Shown here: positions 44,302-53,584 of the stretch, piece by piece
Layout: every line of letters starts with the position of its first letter
Numbering within the stretch: position 1 is the first letter of the stretch
Source of the DNA: Novipirellula herctigrandis
GTDB taxonomy: Bacteria; Planctomycetota; Planctomycetia; Pirellulales; Pirellulaceae
Direction: 5' to 3'
NCBI GenBank assembly: GCA_007859835.1
Contig: SJPJ01000001.1
Span: forward strand, 1,549,095 to 1,613,094
DNA: 64,000 nucleotides
The notes under the pieces: generated by a model
The model's input: only the letters and a program-made list of their open reading frames with translations
Databases searched by the model: none
Told to the model about the DNA's origin: nothing
Program-made: the position numbers and the translations under genes

Positions 44302-46776
44302 ATGCGCCCACGTTCGCGTTCTCGCCGCGCGATGCGGTTTGAGCCGCTTGAAGCACGCCGGTTATTGGTGGCGGAGGGCGACCTCTTTTCGCTCAGCAAA
44401 ACGGTCGATGCGACCGGACTTCTCGGTACGGTATCCGCCCAAGTCCAATGGGGGGACGGCACCCAAACGAGTGGCGAAGTGTCCGCTCAACCAGCGTCAG
44501 GCAGGCTGAAGATTCGGCTCGATTATTCGCTCGACACCAGTGGTTTTTTTGCCGGAGCGAACCTTTCACGCCGTACGATCCTTCAAGAAGCCGCCGATGC
44601 ATTGGTCCGCCGATTCAATGACGACTTACAAGCGATCACTCCAGGTGGAAAGTTGCAATGGAACGCTCAGTTTATTAACCCAGCCAATGGCAGAACGACG
44701 CTCAATCCCGACGGAACCGTGAACGTCTCGGTTGCAAAAAATTTGAGTGTGGGCTCAAACGAGTTGGTCGTCTTTGTGGCCGCTCGGGACCTCAGTGGCA
44801 ACGAGCGAGGCCGCGGCGGACCAGGCGGCTATTATCTCCCGCCGGTCCAACCAAGTACCATCGCCGAGCAACAACAAATTTTAGCTTTTTGGGATACCGT
44901 GCAATTCCGCGGCGAAACGGGTGCAAAAGCAACGACGCCTACGGATTTTGGGCCGTGGGGTGGATCAATCGCCTTCGATACCCTCGGAACCAATTGGTAC
45001 TTTGGCCGTGACGCTGATGGGGCTCAAGATGGCCAAACCGATTTCGTCAGCGTTGCAATGCATGAATTGGCTCACGTGCTCGGCTTTGGTCGGGCTGGAA
45101 TCAATAAGTCCTGGGACACCTTCGCGGTGAACGACCAATTTACCGGCGTGAAAGCGAAAGCGGCTTATGTTGGCGTGGGAAACGTCCCCCTAGATCAAAG
45201 CTACCATTGGGGCGATTCGCTCCTAACGCAAGACAATCAACCGACATTGATGCGCGAGAATCTTTCGCAAGGTGAACGCCAACCAGTGACACCACTTGAT
45301 GTTGCTGCGCTCGATGACATTGGATGGACACTCCTTGGTTCGACCTTAACGGTCACCGCCAACCATGTATACGCGGACAACGGAGCGTTTCCAACAAAGA
45401 TCATCCTTCGCGGTAGCAAACTCGGTGAGGTCGTGATTCCGGCGACCACCGCAACGGTCACGAATGTCGCTCCAACATTGACGGTGCCGACCGACCAATC
45501 TGTGGTCGCCGGCGTGGCACTGAGTCTAACCAACATCGGTTCTCTTTCGGATCCGGGATTTAACCAAAGTGCGTCTACCCCGCCGACAAGCGAGACTTTT
45601 ACCTACACGATCAATTGGGGTGATGGCAGCGATATCGTTGCGGGCGACGCGACGATCGACCAAACGGGTAACGCAACACGAGATACATTGGCATCCTTCA
45701 ATGGCACGCATGCTTACACCGAAACCGGCATTTATACCGTTACCGTGCGGGTCTCGGATGACGACGGTGGCTCGGACCAGGAAACCTTTCGCGTGACCGT
45801 CGCGGCACCTCCGAAGCTTGAATTGTCATTGAATCAATCTTCGATCGTTGAAAACGAGGGAACAGACGCAGCCACATTGACAGTGCGGCGAAGCGGGCCG
45901 GCGTCCGACAAGTCATTGACCGTGACGCTGCGGTCCAACGATACCAGCGAAGCAACCTTGCCAGCGACCGCGGTGATCACAGCCGGCGCGACTTCGGTGT
46001 CCGTTCCAGTCGATGCCGTTGACGATGCACTGCTGGACGGCTCCCAATCATTAACCCTGGCTGCGGCAGCAACGGGCGTTGATCCCGGTAATGTGGAATT
46101 AACCGTCACCGATTATGAAACGATCGATGCGATCTTTAGCTCGCCGCAAGTTCTCGAAAATGATGCGGAATCCGTCAAATTAACCTTGTCCCGAAGTAAC
46201 ACGAACACAAACTCGGCACTCACCGTCAATGCAACCGGTGGGAATACAGAACAACTTGGATTTAGTGCCGATTTTGTGATCCCCGCCGGAAAGCAAAGCG
46301 TGGTGTTGGACGTGTTGCCTGTCAATGACAACGATCCCGAACCAATGCAATCTTATGCGTATGCCTTCACGGCGACCGGATACCTCAACGACCAAGCATC
46401 GATTGATTTACTTGATGACGAACCCCCTTTCTATCAGAACCAAGAAATGCCGTTAGACGTCGACAGTAGCGGAGATTTCTCGGCATTCGATGCGTTGGCG
46501 GTCATCAATGAATTGACCGATCGAATTGCGGTAGTGTTACTCAATCCAAAGACGGAGCCGATCGAAAACGATTTTTACTATGACGTCAACGGCGACTATT
46601 TTATTACCGCACTTGATGCGTTACTTGTCATCAATGCACTCGGTGAACCACAGGCGAACGCAGAGCAAATTGATCCCAAACAAGTCGGCATGATCCCGAT
46701 GACATCGATTGCTCAAAATGAGGAAGATAGCGAACTTAGCTTGATCCAAGCGGAGCAAAGCGTCACACTGTTTTAA
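44302..46776 (+). CDS. Secreted zinc metalloprotease with PKD, Calx-beta and dockerin modules
   Basis: The start is uncertain: ATG 44302 is chosen because MRFEPLEARRLL, the N-terminal motif of planctomycete exported proteins, follows closely; 44257 and 43975 are in frame. Modules: a metalloprotease domain with HELAHVLGFGRA near residue 253 (HExxHxxGF, matrixin-like); a PKD domain (LTNIGSLSDPGF, TYTINWGDGSDIVAGD, HAYTETGIYTVTVRVSDD); two Calx-beta-like stretches (SSIVENEGTDAATLTVRRSG; LENDAESVKLTLSRSNTNTN); and a C-terminal dockerin type I pair (PLDVDSSGDFSAFDALAVIN; YDVNGDYFITALDALLVINA) with Ca-binding Asp. It is presumably exported and anchored on a cohesin or surface partner, which is not in the window. 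Confidence 0.85.
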   Translation: MRPRSRSRRAMRFEPLEARRLLVAEGDLFSLSKTVDATGLLGTVSAQVQWGDGTQTSGEVSAQPASGRLKIRLDYSLDTSGFFAGANLSRRTILQEAADALVRRFNDDLQAITPGGKLQWNAQFINPANGRTTLNPDGTVNVSVAKNLSVGSNELVVFVAARDLSGNERGRGGPGGYYLPPVQPSTIAEQQQILAFWDTVQFRGETGAKATTPTDFGPWGGSIAFDTLGTNWYFGRDADGAQDGQTDFVSVAMHELAHVLGFGRAGINKSWDTFAVNDQFTGVKAKAAYVGVGNVPLDQSYHWGDSLLTQDNQPTLMRENLSQGERQPVTPLDVAALDDIGWTLLGSTLTVTANHVYADNGAFPTKIILRGSKLGEVVIPATTATVTNVAPTLTVPTDQSVVAGVALSLTNIGSLSDPGFNQSASTPPTSETFTYTINWGDGSDIVAGDATIDQTGNATRDTLASFNGTHAYTETGIYTVTVRVSDDDGGSDQETFRVTVAAPPKLELSLNQSSIVENEGTDAATLTVRRSGPASDKSLTVTLRSNDTSEATLPATAVITAGATSVSVPVDAVDDALLDGSQSLTLAAAATGVDPGNVELTVTDYETIDAIFSSPQVLENDAESVKLTLSRSNTNTNSALTVNATGGNTEQLGFSADFVIPAGKQSVVLDVLPVNDNDPEPMQSYAYAFTATGYLNDQASIDLLDDEPPFYQNQEMPLDVDSSGDFSAFDALAVINELTDRIAVVLLNPKTEPIENDFYYDVNGDYFITALDALLVINALGEPQANAEQIDPKQVGMIPMTSIAQNEEDSELSLIQAEQSVTLF

Positions 46777-46885
46777 GTCCACCGTTTTAGCCTGTTCCGA
46801 CTCGGAATGGCGGATGCGAATGCATCCTTAGAGTAATCAATTCCAACGTCCCCCAAACACCCCTTTGCTTGCTCACCACCACATC

Positions 46886-46978
46886 ATGGTTTCGATGCTG
46901 ATCGCCATTGTTTCGCTATTCTTACTGCTAAGTGGTGCGGGATTGCTTTGGTTTTGGTTCGTTCGGTCGGAGGACTAG
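46886..46978 (+). CDS. Candidate 30-residue single-pass membrane peptide
   Basis: ATG 46886 to TAG 46976-46978. The peptide is MVSMLIAIVSLFLLLSGAGL then LWFWFVRSED: one clear transmembrane helix followed by a short charged end. The pattern of a helix ending in FWFVRS resembles the CcoS type of small cytochrome-oxidase assembly peptides, but it lacks the usual Q-x-D-D tail and no oxidase gene is near. No ribosome-binding site is obvious. It may be a real small protein or a chance frame. Confidence 0.4.
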   Translation: MVSMLIAIVSLFLLLSGAGLLWFWFVRSED

Positions 46979-47033
46979 AGGAACCTCAGTTGAGATTAGG
47001 AAACGATTGGGCAACACGGAGAAGCGAGAGGGG

Positions 47034-47088
47034 GGAGGCAGGAAAAAACCAGAGATATCGGCTAAATATCTCGGCTGGTTCTGTCTCC
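47034..47088. other. Long imperfect hairpin, possible RNA element
   Basis: Three stacked stems. GGAGGCAG pairs with CTGTCTCC. AACCAG pairs with CTGGTT. AGATAT pairs with ATATCT. Small bulges separate them, giving about 20 pairs. It lies 127 bases before the sialate esterase start. On the minus strand the inner hairpin is followed by six T residues and could instead act as a terminator, although no minus-strand gene reads into it. Confidence 0.45.
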
Positions 47089-47215
47089 ACGACGCTTCCC
47101 TTCGGTGTAGAATAGAAGTCGGTGTTTCACGTCCGCTTGCACACTAAAGCGGATCTCGCCAACCGTTCCCCGCTCAACACCCCGCCGCATATTCCATTCT
47201 GAAGTTTGATCCGCC

Positions 47216-49186
47216 ATGCCACCACTCTGCACTCGCCTTCGCTCGGTTTGCTTCCTAACCGTTAGCTTGATTGCTGCCACACTTCCAAATCTCGTAATCG
47301 CCCAAGATCGATCGGTACTGCATTCCCTATTCACCGATCACATGGTCCTTCAACGGGATGCCCAGACACCAATTTGGGGTTGGGTCGAACCCAATCAAAC
47401 CGTCACCGTTTCGATTGCAGAGAAAACCGCCAAGGCGACCGCAGACGCCGAAGGCCATTGGTCGACCAAAATCGAACCACTTTCAGCGGGAGGCCCGCAC
47501 ACATTGAAGGTGGTTGCCAGCGGCAATGGCGAATCGTCGTCGCAGAGTATTTCCGATGTCTTGGTTGGTGATGTTTGGATTTGCTCGGGACAATCAAACA
47601 TGGAATGGCCTTTAGCGGCCTCGAACCATGCAGAAGCGGAAATCGCTAAAGCCAATATTCCCGAACTCCGATTATTCACGGTCCCTAAACGAATTGCGGG
47701 GCAACCAGTCGAAACCACTAAAAGCACTTGGAAAGTTTGCACGCCTAGCAATGTCCCGCGATTTAGCGCGGTCGGCTATTTCTTTGGTCGCGACTTGCAC
47801 CAACAACTCAATGTCCCCATTGGTTTGATCCATACGTCATGGGGTGGAACGGTCGCAGAAGCGTGGACGAGCGAAGAAGGCCTGCGCAAAATGCACGATT
47901 TTGACGCCAGCCTGGAATCGCTCAAACAATCCGTTGCATTGGGGAACCTGAGTGATAAGAAGCATCGTGAAGCGATTCAAAAATGGTGGCAAGAGAACGA
48001 CCCCGGCAGTGCTGCCAATTGGCAAAATGCGAACACAGAAACCGACCAGTGGAAAACCGCCCAACTGCCGGCGGAATTTGAACAATACGGCGTAAGCCGA
48101 TTTGATGGGGTGGTCTGGTTCCAAAAAGCTGTCGAACTTCCCAAATCGATAAACGGCGAAACAGCCTCGATTAGTCTTGGAAGTATCGACGATCAAGACA
48201 CCACTTGGATTAACGGCCAATGGGTCGGCGAGAATGACCAGTGGAACGTTGACCGGAATTACAAAATCCCCGCCGGCATTTTAAAGGAAGGTCGCAACGT
48301 GATCACGATTCGCGTACTTGACACTGGCGGCGAAGGTGGATTCTTTGGCCAACCTGAAGCGATGTCTCTCGCAATCGACGGAAACGAACGTGTCTCCCTC
48401 GCAGGTGATTGGAAGATCCATCAAGGGCCCGCTGTGTCGCAAATGAAACCGATCCCCCAACGGTTGCACCAAAACCCGAATGTGGTGACGGTTCTGTACA
48501 ACGGCATGATTGCACCACTTGTTCCTTACGCGATCAAGGGAGCGATTTGGTATCAGGGTGAATCGAACGCCGGTCGAGCAGCCCAGTACCGCGAATTGCT
48601 GCCGACCATGATCGGCGATTGGCGAAACCGGTTTGAAGTAGGCAAGTTTCCGTTCTTGATCGTCCAATTGGCGAACTTCATGGCAGTCCAGCAACAACCG
48701 GTTGAACCAGGGTGGGCTGATCTTCGTGAAGCGCAATCGATGACCGCAAAGAATGATGACAAGGTCGGTTTGGCAGTTGCAATTGATATTGGCGAAGCGA
48801 ACGACATTCACCCGCGCAACAAGCAAGACGTCGGGCACCGATTGATGTTGGCAGCTCTAGGAATTGGCTATGACCAAAAGATCGTCTATAGCGGACCGGA
48901 GTTCGATTCGGTTGAGTATCGGGATGGACAGGCATTGGTTAAATTCAAACACGTTGGCGCTGGGTTGGTCGCCAAGGGTGACAAATTGAAAGGCTTTGCT
49001 ATCGCGGGCGACGACAAAACATTCGTCTGGGCCGATGCAGCGGTTAGTGGAGACACCGTCATCGTTTCGTCGCCAGGTGTCACGAAACCGACGGCCGTGC
49101 GCTACAATTGGGCCAACAATCCGATCGGCAATTTTTATAACGCCGAAGGCTTGCCTGCGATTCCGTTCCGAACCGATGTGGAATAA
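47216..49186 (+). CDS. Sialate O-acetylesterase family protein
   Basis: 656 residues with a signal peptide (CFLTVSLIAATLPNLVIA). SGNH-type esterase: the nucleophile Ser is in WICSGQSNMEWPLAA (about residue 126), GSGN-like parts are in IWYQGESNAGRAAQYRELLP, and the catalytic Asp/His pair is in ANDIHPRNKQDVGHRL. A jelly-roll carbohydrate-binding type domain is inserted in the middle (VWFQKAVELPKS, IDDQDTTWINGQWVGEND, KEGRNVITIRVLDTGG), as in the known enzymes. It removes O-acetyl groups from sialic acids or plant/algal polysaccharides. In planctomycetes such enzymes sit with sulfatases that degrade algal glycans. Confidence 0.9.
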   Translation: MPPLCTRLRSVCFLTVSLIAATLPNLVIAQDRSVLHSLFTDHMVLQRDAQTPIWGWVEPNQTVTVSIAEKTAKATADAEGHWSTKIEPLSAGGPHTLKVVASGNGESSSQSISDVLVGDVWICSGQSNMEWPLAASNHAEAEIAKANIPELRLFTVPKRIAGQPVETTKSTWKVCTPSNVPRFSAVGYFFGRDLHQQLNVPIGLIHTSWGGTVAEAWTSEEGLRKMHDFDASLESLKQSVALGNLSDKKHREAIQKWWQENDPGSAANWQNANTETDQWKTAQLPAEFEQYGVSRFDGVVWFQKAVELPKSINGETASISLGSIDDQDTTWINGQWVGENDQWNVDRNYKIPAGILKEGRNVITIRVLDTGGEGGFFGQPEAMSLAIDGNERVSLAGDWKIHQGPAVSQMKPIPQRLHQNPNVVTVLYNGMIAPLVPYAIKGAIWYQGESNAGRAAQYRELLPTMIGDWRNRFEVGKFPFLIVQLANFMAVQQQPVEPGWADLREAQSMTAKNDDKVGLAVAIDIGEANDIHPRNKQDVGHRLMLAALGIGYDQKIVYSGPEFDSVEYRDGQALVKFKHVGAGLVAKGDKLKGFAIAGDDKTFVWADAAVSGDTVIVSSPGVTKPTAVRYNWANNPIGNFYNAEGLPAIPFRTDVE

Positions 49187-49343
49187 ACGACATTGCGCGT
49201 CGGCACCCATGCATGTATCAGCGATCCGTGTTTCACGATCCATCGACGTGCTACGCGGTATTCGGCAATACGTAATCACAGCGGGCTGTAATTGCTTATG
49301 GGATTGGCGTTAGCGCGTTGTTTTTTCCAAACATGTCGGTCTA

Positions 49344-52193
49344 CTAGGTATCGACCAACCTTCGCAACACACGCAACATGACGTCGACTTGTCGTTTAAG
49401 CGTCCCAAGTAATTCCGGAAGTGTGTCTCGGTTCGCTTCGCTAGCGTTCACCTCCATCAAGCGTGATGTCTCATAGACTTGGCTGGCGCAAAACAGATTC
49501 GATGACCCTTTCAATGTATGGGCGGTTCGTTGGATCTCCGTCAAATCGCCATCAGGAATGATTTCGTCGAACTTTTTCATCAACGTATCACATTCGCCAA
49601 TAAAGACTTCTGCCAACCGTTTCATCCCGCGAAGGCCACCCGGCAAGCGCTGCTGAGCCGCTCGCAAATCGACCACATCGGTCTCGTCCCAATTGAGTTC
49701 GGCGGACGCTTCGACTTCCGGTTGGGCGTCGGATTCCGAGAGTTTTGGCACCGTGTCGATTGCTCTGTCTCGTGGCGCGAAATCGATCAGCATCTCTTGT
49801 AGTCGCCGAGCGTGAATCGGTTTCGCCAGGAAACCGTCCATTCCCGATTCGATACACGCATCGGAATCATCCTGCATCGCTGCTGCGGTGAGCGCAATAA
49901 TCGGGATCCGCGTCCCTGTTCCTTTCTCTTCCTCGTGTTGTCGGATCGTGCGTGTTGCTTCGAGGCCATCCATCACGGGCATATGCATGTCCATCAGAAT
50001 CAAATCAAATGGTCTTCCTCGATTCGCCGCCCCTTGCCATTTGTCAATTGCCTCTTTCCCATCACTGGAGACAACGGCCGAGTGACCGCATGCTCGGAGC
50101 ATTCCAAGTGCTACGTGCTGGTTCGCCAATCCATCTTCAGCGACCAACACATGCAGCGCAGGACACGAGGGCGTATCGGACATCGGCAAATCGTCGACCG
50201 CTTGGTTTTTCACACCAAGAACATTAAAAATCGCCTCAAGAAGCTCTGATTGAACGACCGGTTTGGTCATATAGCGAGCAATCCCAAGCGTTTTCCAATG
50301 GGAATCGATGTCGGGCATGTTGGCCGAAGACAACATAATCAATTCGGTCTTCATATTCGGAAAACGTTTTCGGATCTGCTCGGCTAATTCAAAGCCGTCC
50401 ATGCCGGGCATCATGCAATCGAGGACGGCTAAATCGTAGGGTGCTACCGCGTGGTCCGCTTCCTGCAACTTCGCCAACGCTTGCTCGCCCCCTTGGACCA
50501 TCGTCGCTCGGAATCCCCAATGCGAAAAAATCTCGGCCAAGATTCTCCGGTTCACTTCGTTATCATCGACAACTAATACTCGCGTCCCGCTGAGCGTACG
50601 AAGTTCGCCGCCGGGTTCGTGCTGCTCCTGGGCAACAGCCAAGGGGATCATGAACCAAAACGTCGTCCCTTTTCCCTCTTCGCTTTCGACGTGTAGTGTC
50701 CCGCCCATCAAGCTGATCAATTGGCGTGAAATGGCGAGTCCCAAACCGGTGCCACCGAAGCGACGCGTGGTCGACGAATCGGCTTGCGTGAACGCTTCCA
50801 AAACCGATTTCACCTTGTCCTGGGGAATTCCGATTCCCGTGTCGGTGACTTGGAAACGCACCCATAAGTCATTGGACGTATCGCCGGTTTGTGGATTAGG
50901 AGACTGGTCCGACGGATTCTTCTCAACGCGGTTCACGTCAACAAACACGCTACCCGTTTCAGTGAATTTGATTGCGTTACCGACTAAATTCACTAGGATT
51001 TGCCGAAGTCGACCAGGGTCCCCGATCAGTCGATTAGGAACATCGGGAGATACTCGGCAAAGTAGTTCAAGTGATTTTTCAGCGGCTTTGACCGAGAGCG
51101 TTTGGCCCGATTTCTCGATCACATCGCGGATCGCCATCGGAATACTCTCGAGTTCGAGCCGGTTGGCTTCGATTTTCGAAAAGTCGAGAATCTCGTTCAG
51201 CAACCGGAGCAGCGAATCAGCGGACTCGGTGACCATGTTGTTGTAGTCACGTTGTTCGGGCGTCAAGTCGGTCATCGCAAGCAGCTCGGACATACCGATG
51301 ATCGCATTCATCGGAGTGCGAATCTCGTGGCTCATGTTGGCCAAGAAATTGCTTTTCGCCTCGTTTGCTTTGTTCGCCACATCGCGAGCTTCACGAAGCG
51401 CTTCTTGCGATTTTGTTAGTTCTGTGACATCGCGGCTGATCCCAAAGGTTCCGATGATCGTTCCCGCGTCATCGCGCAGCGGCATTTTGGTGGTCATCAC
51501 GAACGTATCATCTCGGTCGGGCCACGTTTCTCGCTCGACGCGATCGACCAGCGGTGCGCCGGTTTGCATGATCCGAAGCTCGTCGTCGCGAGCCCCACCT
51601 GCATGTTCCGTGGTAAAGATGTCAGCATCCGTTTTCCCGATCACGCTATGGATGGATTCCATTCCAAACTTGTCTGCCATCATACGGCTGACTCGCATAA
51701 ATCGACTTTGTGCATCCTTGAAGTAGATCGAATCGGGAATGTTGTCCATCAGCGTGCGGAGCAAGCTCTGTTCATGCTTGAGTTTCTCCTCCGCCTTGAT
51801 GCGTTCGGTAACATCCCAAAACATGATTTGGATGCCGATCACTTTATGTTCGTGATCAAAAATCGGACACTTGAATCGTTCGATCCAGTGGACTCGGCCA
51901 TCCGCAAAAACGTCTTGCGCTACACAATGGAGCGTTTCACCATGGCGGATCACGATTTGATCGTCGGCAACATAGTTGCTGGCGATTTCCACGGGGAAGA
52001 TTTCAAAATCGTCTTTGTCGAGAATCTCTTCAAGTTTCTTGCCGCGGACGGTCAAGTATTGCTTGTTGGCAAAGATCCGGCGTCCGTCAATATCCTTGAT
52101 AACCAAGCTAACGGGCAATGCATCGGCGAGAGCTTGGTAGGTTGACCTCGCATCGGCAAAGACGCGACTAAGGAATCCGCTACCTTCAGACAT
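49344..52193 (-). CDS. Hybrid histidine kinase: PAS-PAS-HisKA-HATPase-REC-REC-HPT
   Basis: 949 residues and no transmembrane segment, so probably cytoplasmic. Two PAS/PAC units (ALADALPVSLVIKDIDGRRI; LLRTLMDNIPDSIYFKDAQS) come first. The phospho-His is in NMSHEIRTPMNA, near 288. The ATPase has GTGLGLAISRQL. Receiver 1 (RVLVVDDNEVNRR, phospho-Asp in AVLDCMMPG near 588) and receiver 2 (HVLVAEDGLANQ, phospho-Asp in ILMDMHMPV near 730) are intact. The HPT domain has AHTLKGSSNLF near 888. This is a phosphorelay (BarA/ArcB-like). No partner regulator adjoins it. It is monocistronic. Confidence 0.95.
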   Translation of the reverse strand: MSEGSGFLSRVFADARSTYQALADALPVSLVIKDIDGRRIFANKQYLTVRGKKLEEILDKDDFEIFPVEIASNYVADDQIVIRHGETLHCVAQDVFADGRVHWIERFKCPIFDHEHKVIGIQIMFWDVTERIKAEEKLKHEQSLLRTLMDNIPDSIYFKDAQSRFMRVSRMMADKFGMESIHSVIGKTDADIFTTEHAGGARDDELRIMQTGAPLVDRVERETWPDRDDTFVMTTKMPLRDDAGTIIGTFGISRDVTELTKSQEALREARDVANKANEAKSNFLANMSHEIRTPMNAIIGMSELLAMTDLTPEQRDYNNMVTESADSLLRLLNEILDFSKIEANRLELESIPMAIRDVIEKSGQTLSVKAAEKSLELLCRVSPDVPNRLIGDPGRLRQILVNLVGNAIKFTETGSVFVDVNRVEKNPSDQSPNPQTGDTSNDLWVRFQVTDTGIGIPQDKVKSVLEAFTQADSSTTRRFGGTGLGLAISRQLISLMGGTLHVESEEGKGTTFWFMIPLAVAQEQHEPGGELRTLSGTRVLVVDDNEVNRRILAEIFSHWGFRATMVQGGEQALAKLQEADHAVAPYDLAVLDCMMPGMDGFELAEQIRKRFPNMKTELIMLSSANMPDIDSHWKTLGIARYMTKPVVQSELLEAIFNVLGVKNQAVDDLPMSDTPSCPALHVLVAEDGLANQHVALGMLRACGHSAVVSSDGKEAIDKWQGAANRGRPFDLILMDMHMPVMDGLEATRTIRQHEEEKGTGTRIPIIALTAAAMQDDSDACIESGMDGFLAKPIHARRLQEMLIDFAPRDRAIDTVPKLSESDAQPEVEASAELNWDETDVVDLRAAQQRLPGGLRGMKRLAEVFIGECDTLMKKFDEIIPDGDLTEIQRTAHTLKGSSNLFCASQVYETSRLMEVNASEANRDTLPELLGTLKRQVDVMLRVLRRLVDT

Positions 52194-52368
52194 AATTTCA
52201 ACTGTTCCTTTAAGGCGATCGAGTCAATCGGTTCCCTTTGCTGGCTTCCCTTCATCATACTCATAAGCGATGACGTGAGGTTGCTTGAACCACAAATGCC
52301 AGCGGTACCATCAACGAAAGTTTAGGAAACGGGCAAGATGGACGGGACACATGAAGCGACCGCGCTTG

Positions 52369-52432
52369 GCGATTTCCAGCCCATGCGATTTCCAGCCCAT
52401 GCGATTTCCAGCCCACGCGATTTCCAGCCCAC
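52369..52432. repeat. 16-bp tandem repeat, four copies
   Basis: GCGATTTCCAGCCCAT four times (the last two with C for T in one place), ending one base before the M42 peptidase stop codon, in the gap upstream of the histidine kinase. Confidence 0.95.
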
Positions 52433-52433
52433 A

Positions 52434-53501
52434 TCATGATGGAACAAAATCGTCCTCGGCCGATAGTGATTCTGCGAATTTGGCTAGCAGCTCGGCGATA
52501 TGGTCAATATCCGACAGCGATATCACTTCAACGGCTGAGTGCATGTAGCGGTTGGGAATCGCTACCAACCCTGTTGCCACTCCGGAACCATGCAGTTGCA
52601 GCACATTGGCATCGTTCGGCGTCGCTCGCCCCACGGCTGCTAATTGGTAGGGAATCGAGTTATTTTCGGCCAACTCGATCAACCGAACAGCGACTTTTGC
52701 GTTAATATTCGGTCCACGGAAAATGACCGGGCCACCGCCGATGCGAATATGACCTTGTTGGTTCTTTTCGATCGTCGGACAATCCGAGGCATGCGTGACG
52801 TCGACCGCGATCGCCACATCAGGATGGATGCTACCAGCGGCAGTCTTCGCACCACGAAGTCCAATTTCTTCTTGGACCGTGGCGACCGAATGGAGGTGAC
52901 ATTGGAGCGAATTTCCCGACTTTGACGATCGCCGGAGTGCTTCGATGACGGTCCACATCCCCGTCTTGTTATCCATTCCAGGTCCACTGACCAAGTCACC
53001 CAACAGTGGTCGGTAACGAAGTTCAAGGGTGACGGGGTCACCGATACGGACTTTCGACCTTGTTTCGGCTTCGTCGGCAGCGCCGATGTCGAGCCACATT
53101 TGCTTAAACTGAACGACTTCTTCGCGTTCTTTCGTCGTCAGCAAATGAATTGGCTTTCGGCTGATGACCGCTGCAATCGGTCCGTCGGCGGTCCAAATTG
53201 TCATCCCTTGCCCGATCAATTGCTGCGGGTCCCAACCACCAATCGTCTGAGCGTACAGGAATCCTTGTTCGTCGATGTGTGAAACCAACATTCCGATTTG
53301 GTCACAGTGTCCCGCATACATCAATCGCGGCCCCGACGTGTCGCCAGCACTGACAATCACGTTACCATGGACGTCCGTGCGAATGGCATCGGCGAAGGGT
53401 TTGGCGTAATCACGAATGAGGCGTGTGATCGGTTCTTCGTAACCGGAAGGGCTGGGCGTTTCGATGGCATTGCGGAAGAAATCGAAGGATGCGTCTTGCA
53501 T
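52434..53501 (-). CDS. M42-family metallopeptidase (FrvX/PepA-like)
   Basis: 355 residues, cytoplasmic aminopeptidase. Binuclear metal ligands as in the family: His65 (YAGHCDQIGM), Asp near 177 (SGPGMDNKTG), the catalytic Glu pair near 210 (TVQEEIGLRG), Asp near 231 (AIAVDVTHASD) and His near 325 (NRYMHSAVEV). The start is ATG 53501. Targets are short peptides, often with acidic or glutamyl N-termini. The stop codon lies directly beside the 16-bp repeat. Confidence 0.92.
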   Translation of the reverse strand: MQDASFDFFRNAIETPSPSGYEEPITRLIRDYAKPFADAIRTDVHGNVIVSAGDTSGPRLMYAGHCDQIGMLVSHIDEQGFLYAQTIGGWDPQQLIGQGMTIWTADGPIAAVISRKPIHLLTTKEREEVVQFKQMWLDIGAADEAETRSKVRIGDPVTLELRYRPLLGDLVSGPGMDNKTGMWTVIEALRRSSKSGNSLQCHLHSVATVQEEIGLRGAKTAAGSIHPDVAIAVDVTHASDCPTIEKNQQGHIRIGGGPVIFRGPNINAKVAVRLIELAENNSIPYQLAAVGRATPNDANVLQLHGSGVATGLVAIPNRYMHSAVEVISLSDIDHIAELLAKFAESLSAEDDFVPS

Positions 53502-53536
53502 GGGTGGATCCTTTTAAAAGAAGGCGGCGGACACGT

Positions 53537-53584
53537 ACATGATCCAATCGTATCGATCAGACATGATCCAATCGTATCGATCAG
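53537..53584. repeat. 24-bp tandem duplication
   Basis: A 24-bp unit beginning ACATGATCCAATCGTATCGA occurs twice, period 24, just upstream of the M42 peptidase start. Confidence 0.95.

Larger units (their letters stand above)
46777..47215. other. Intergenic region with a small ORF and a long hairpin
   Basis: Between the metalloprotease and sialate esterase genes on the same strand. It holds a 30-codon ORF (46886-46978) and an imperfect hairpin (47034-47088), both listed separately. No other gene is supported. Confidence 0.5.

Noticed and set aside
53537-53584. Attachment site or IS target duplication
   Set aside because: The two copies abut directly; nothing is inserted between them.
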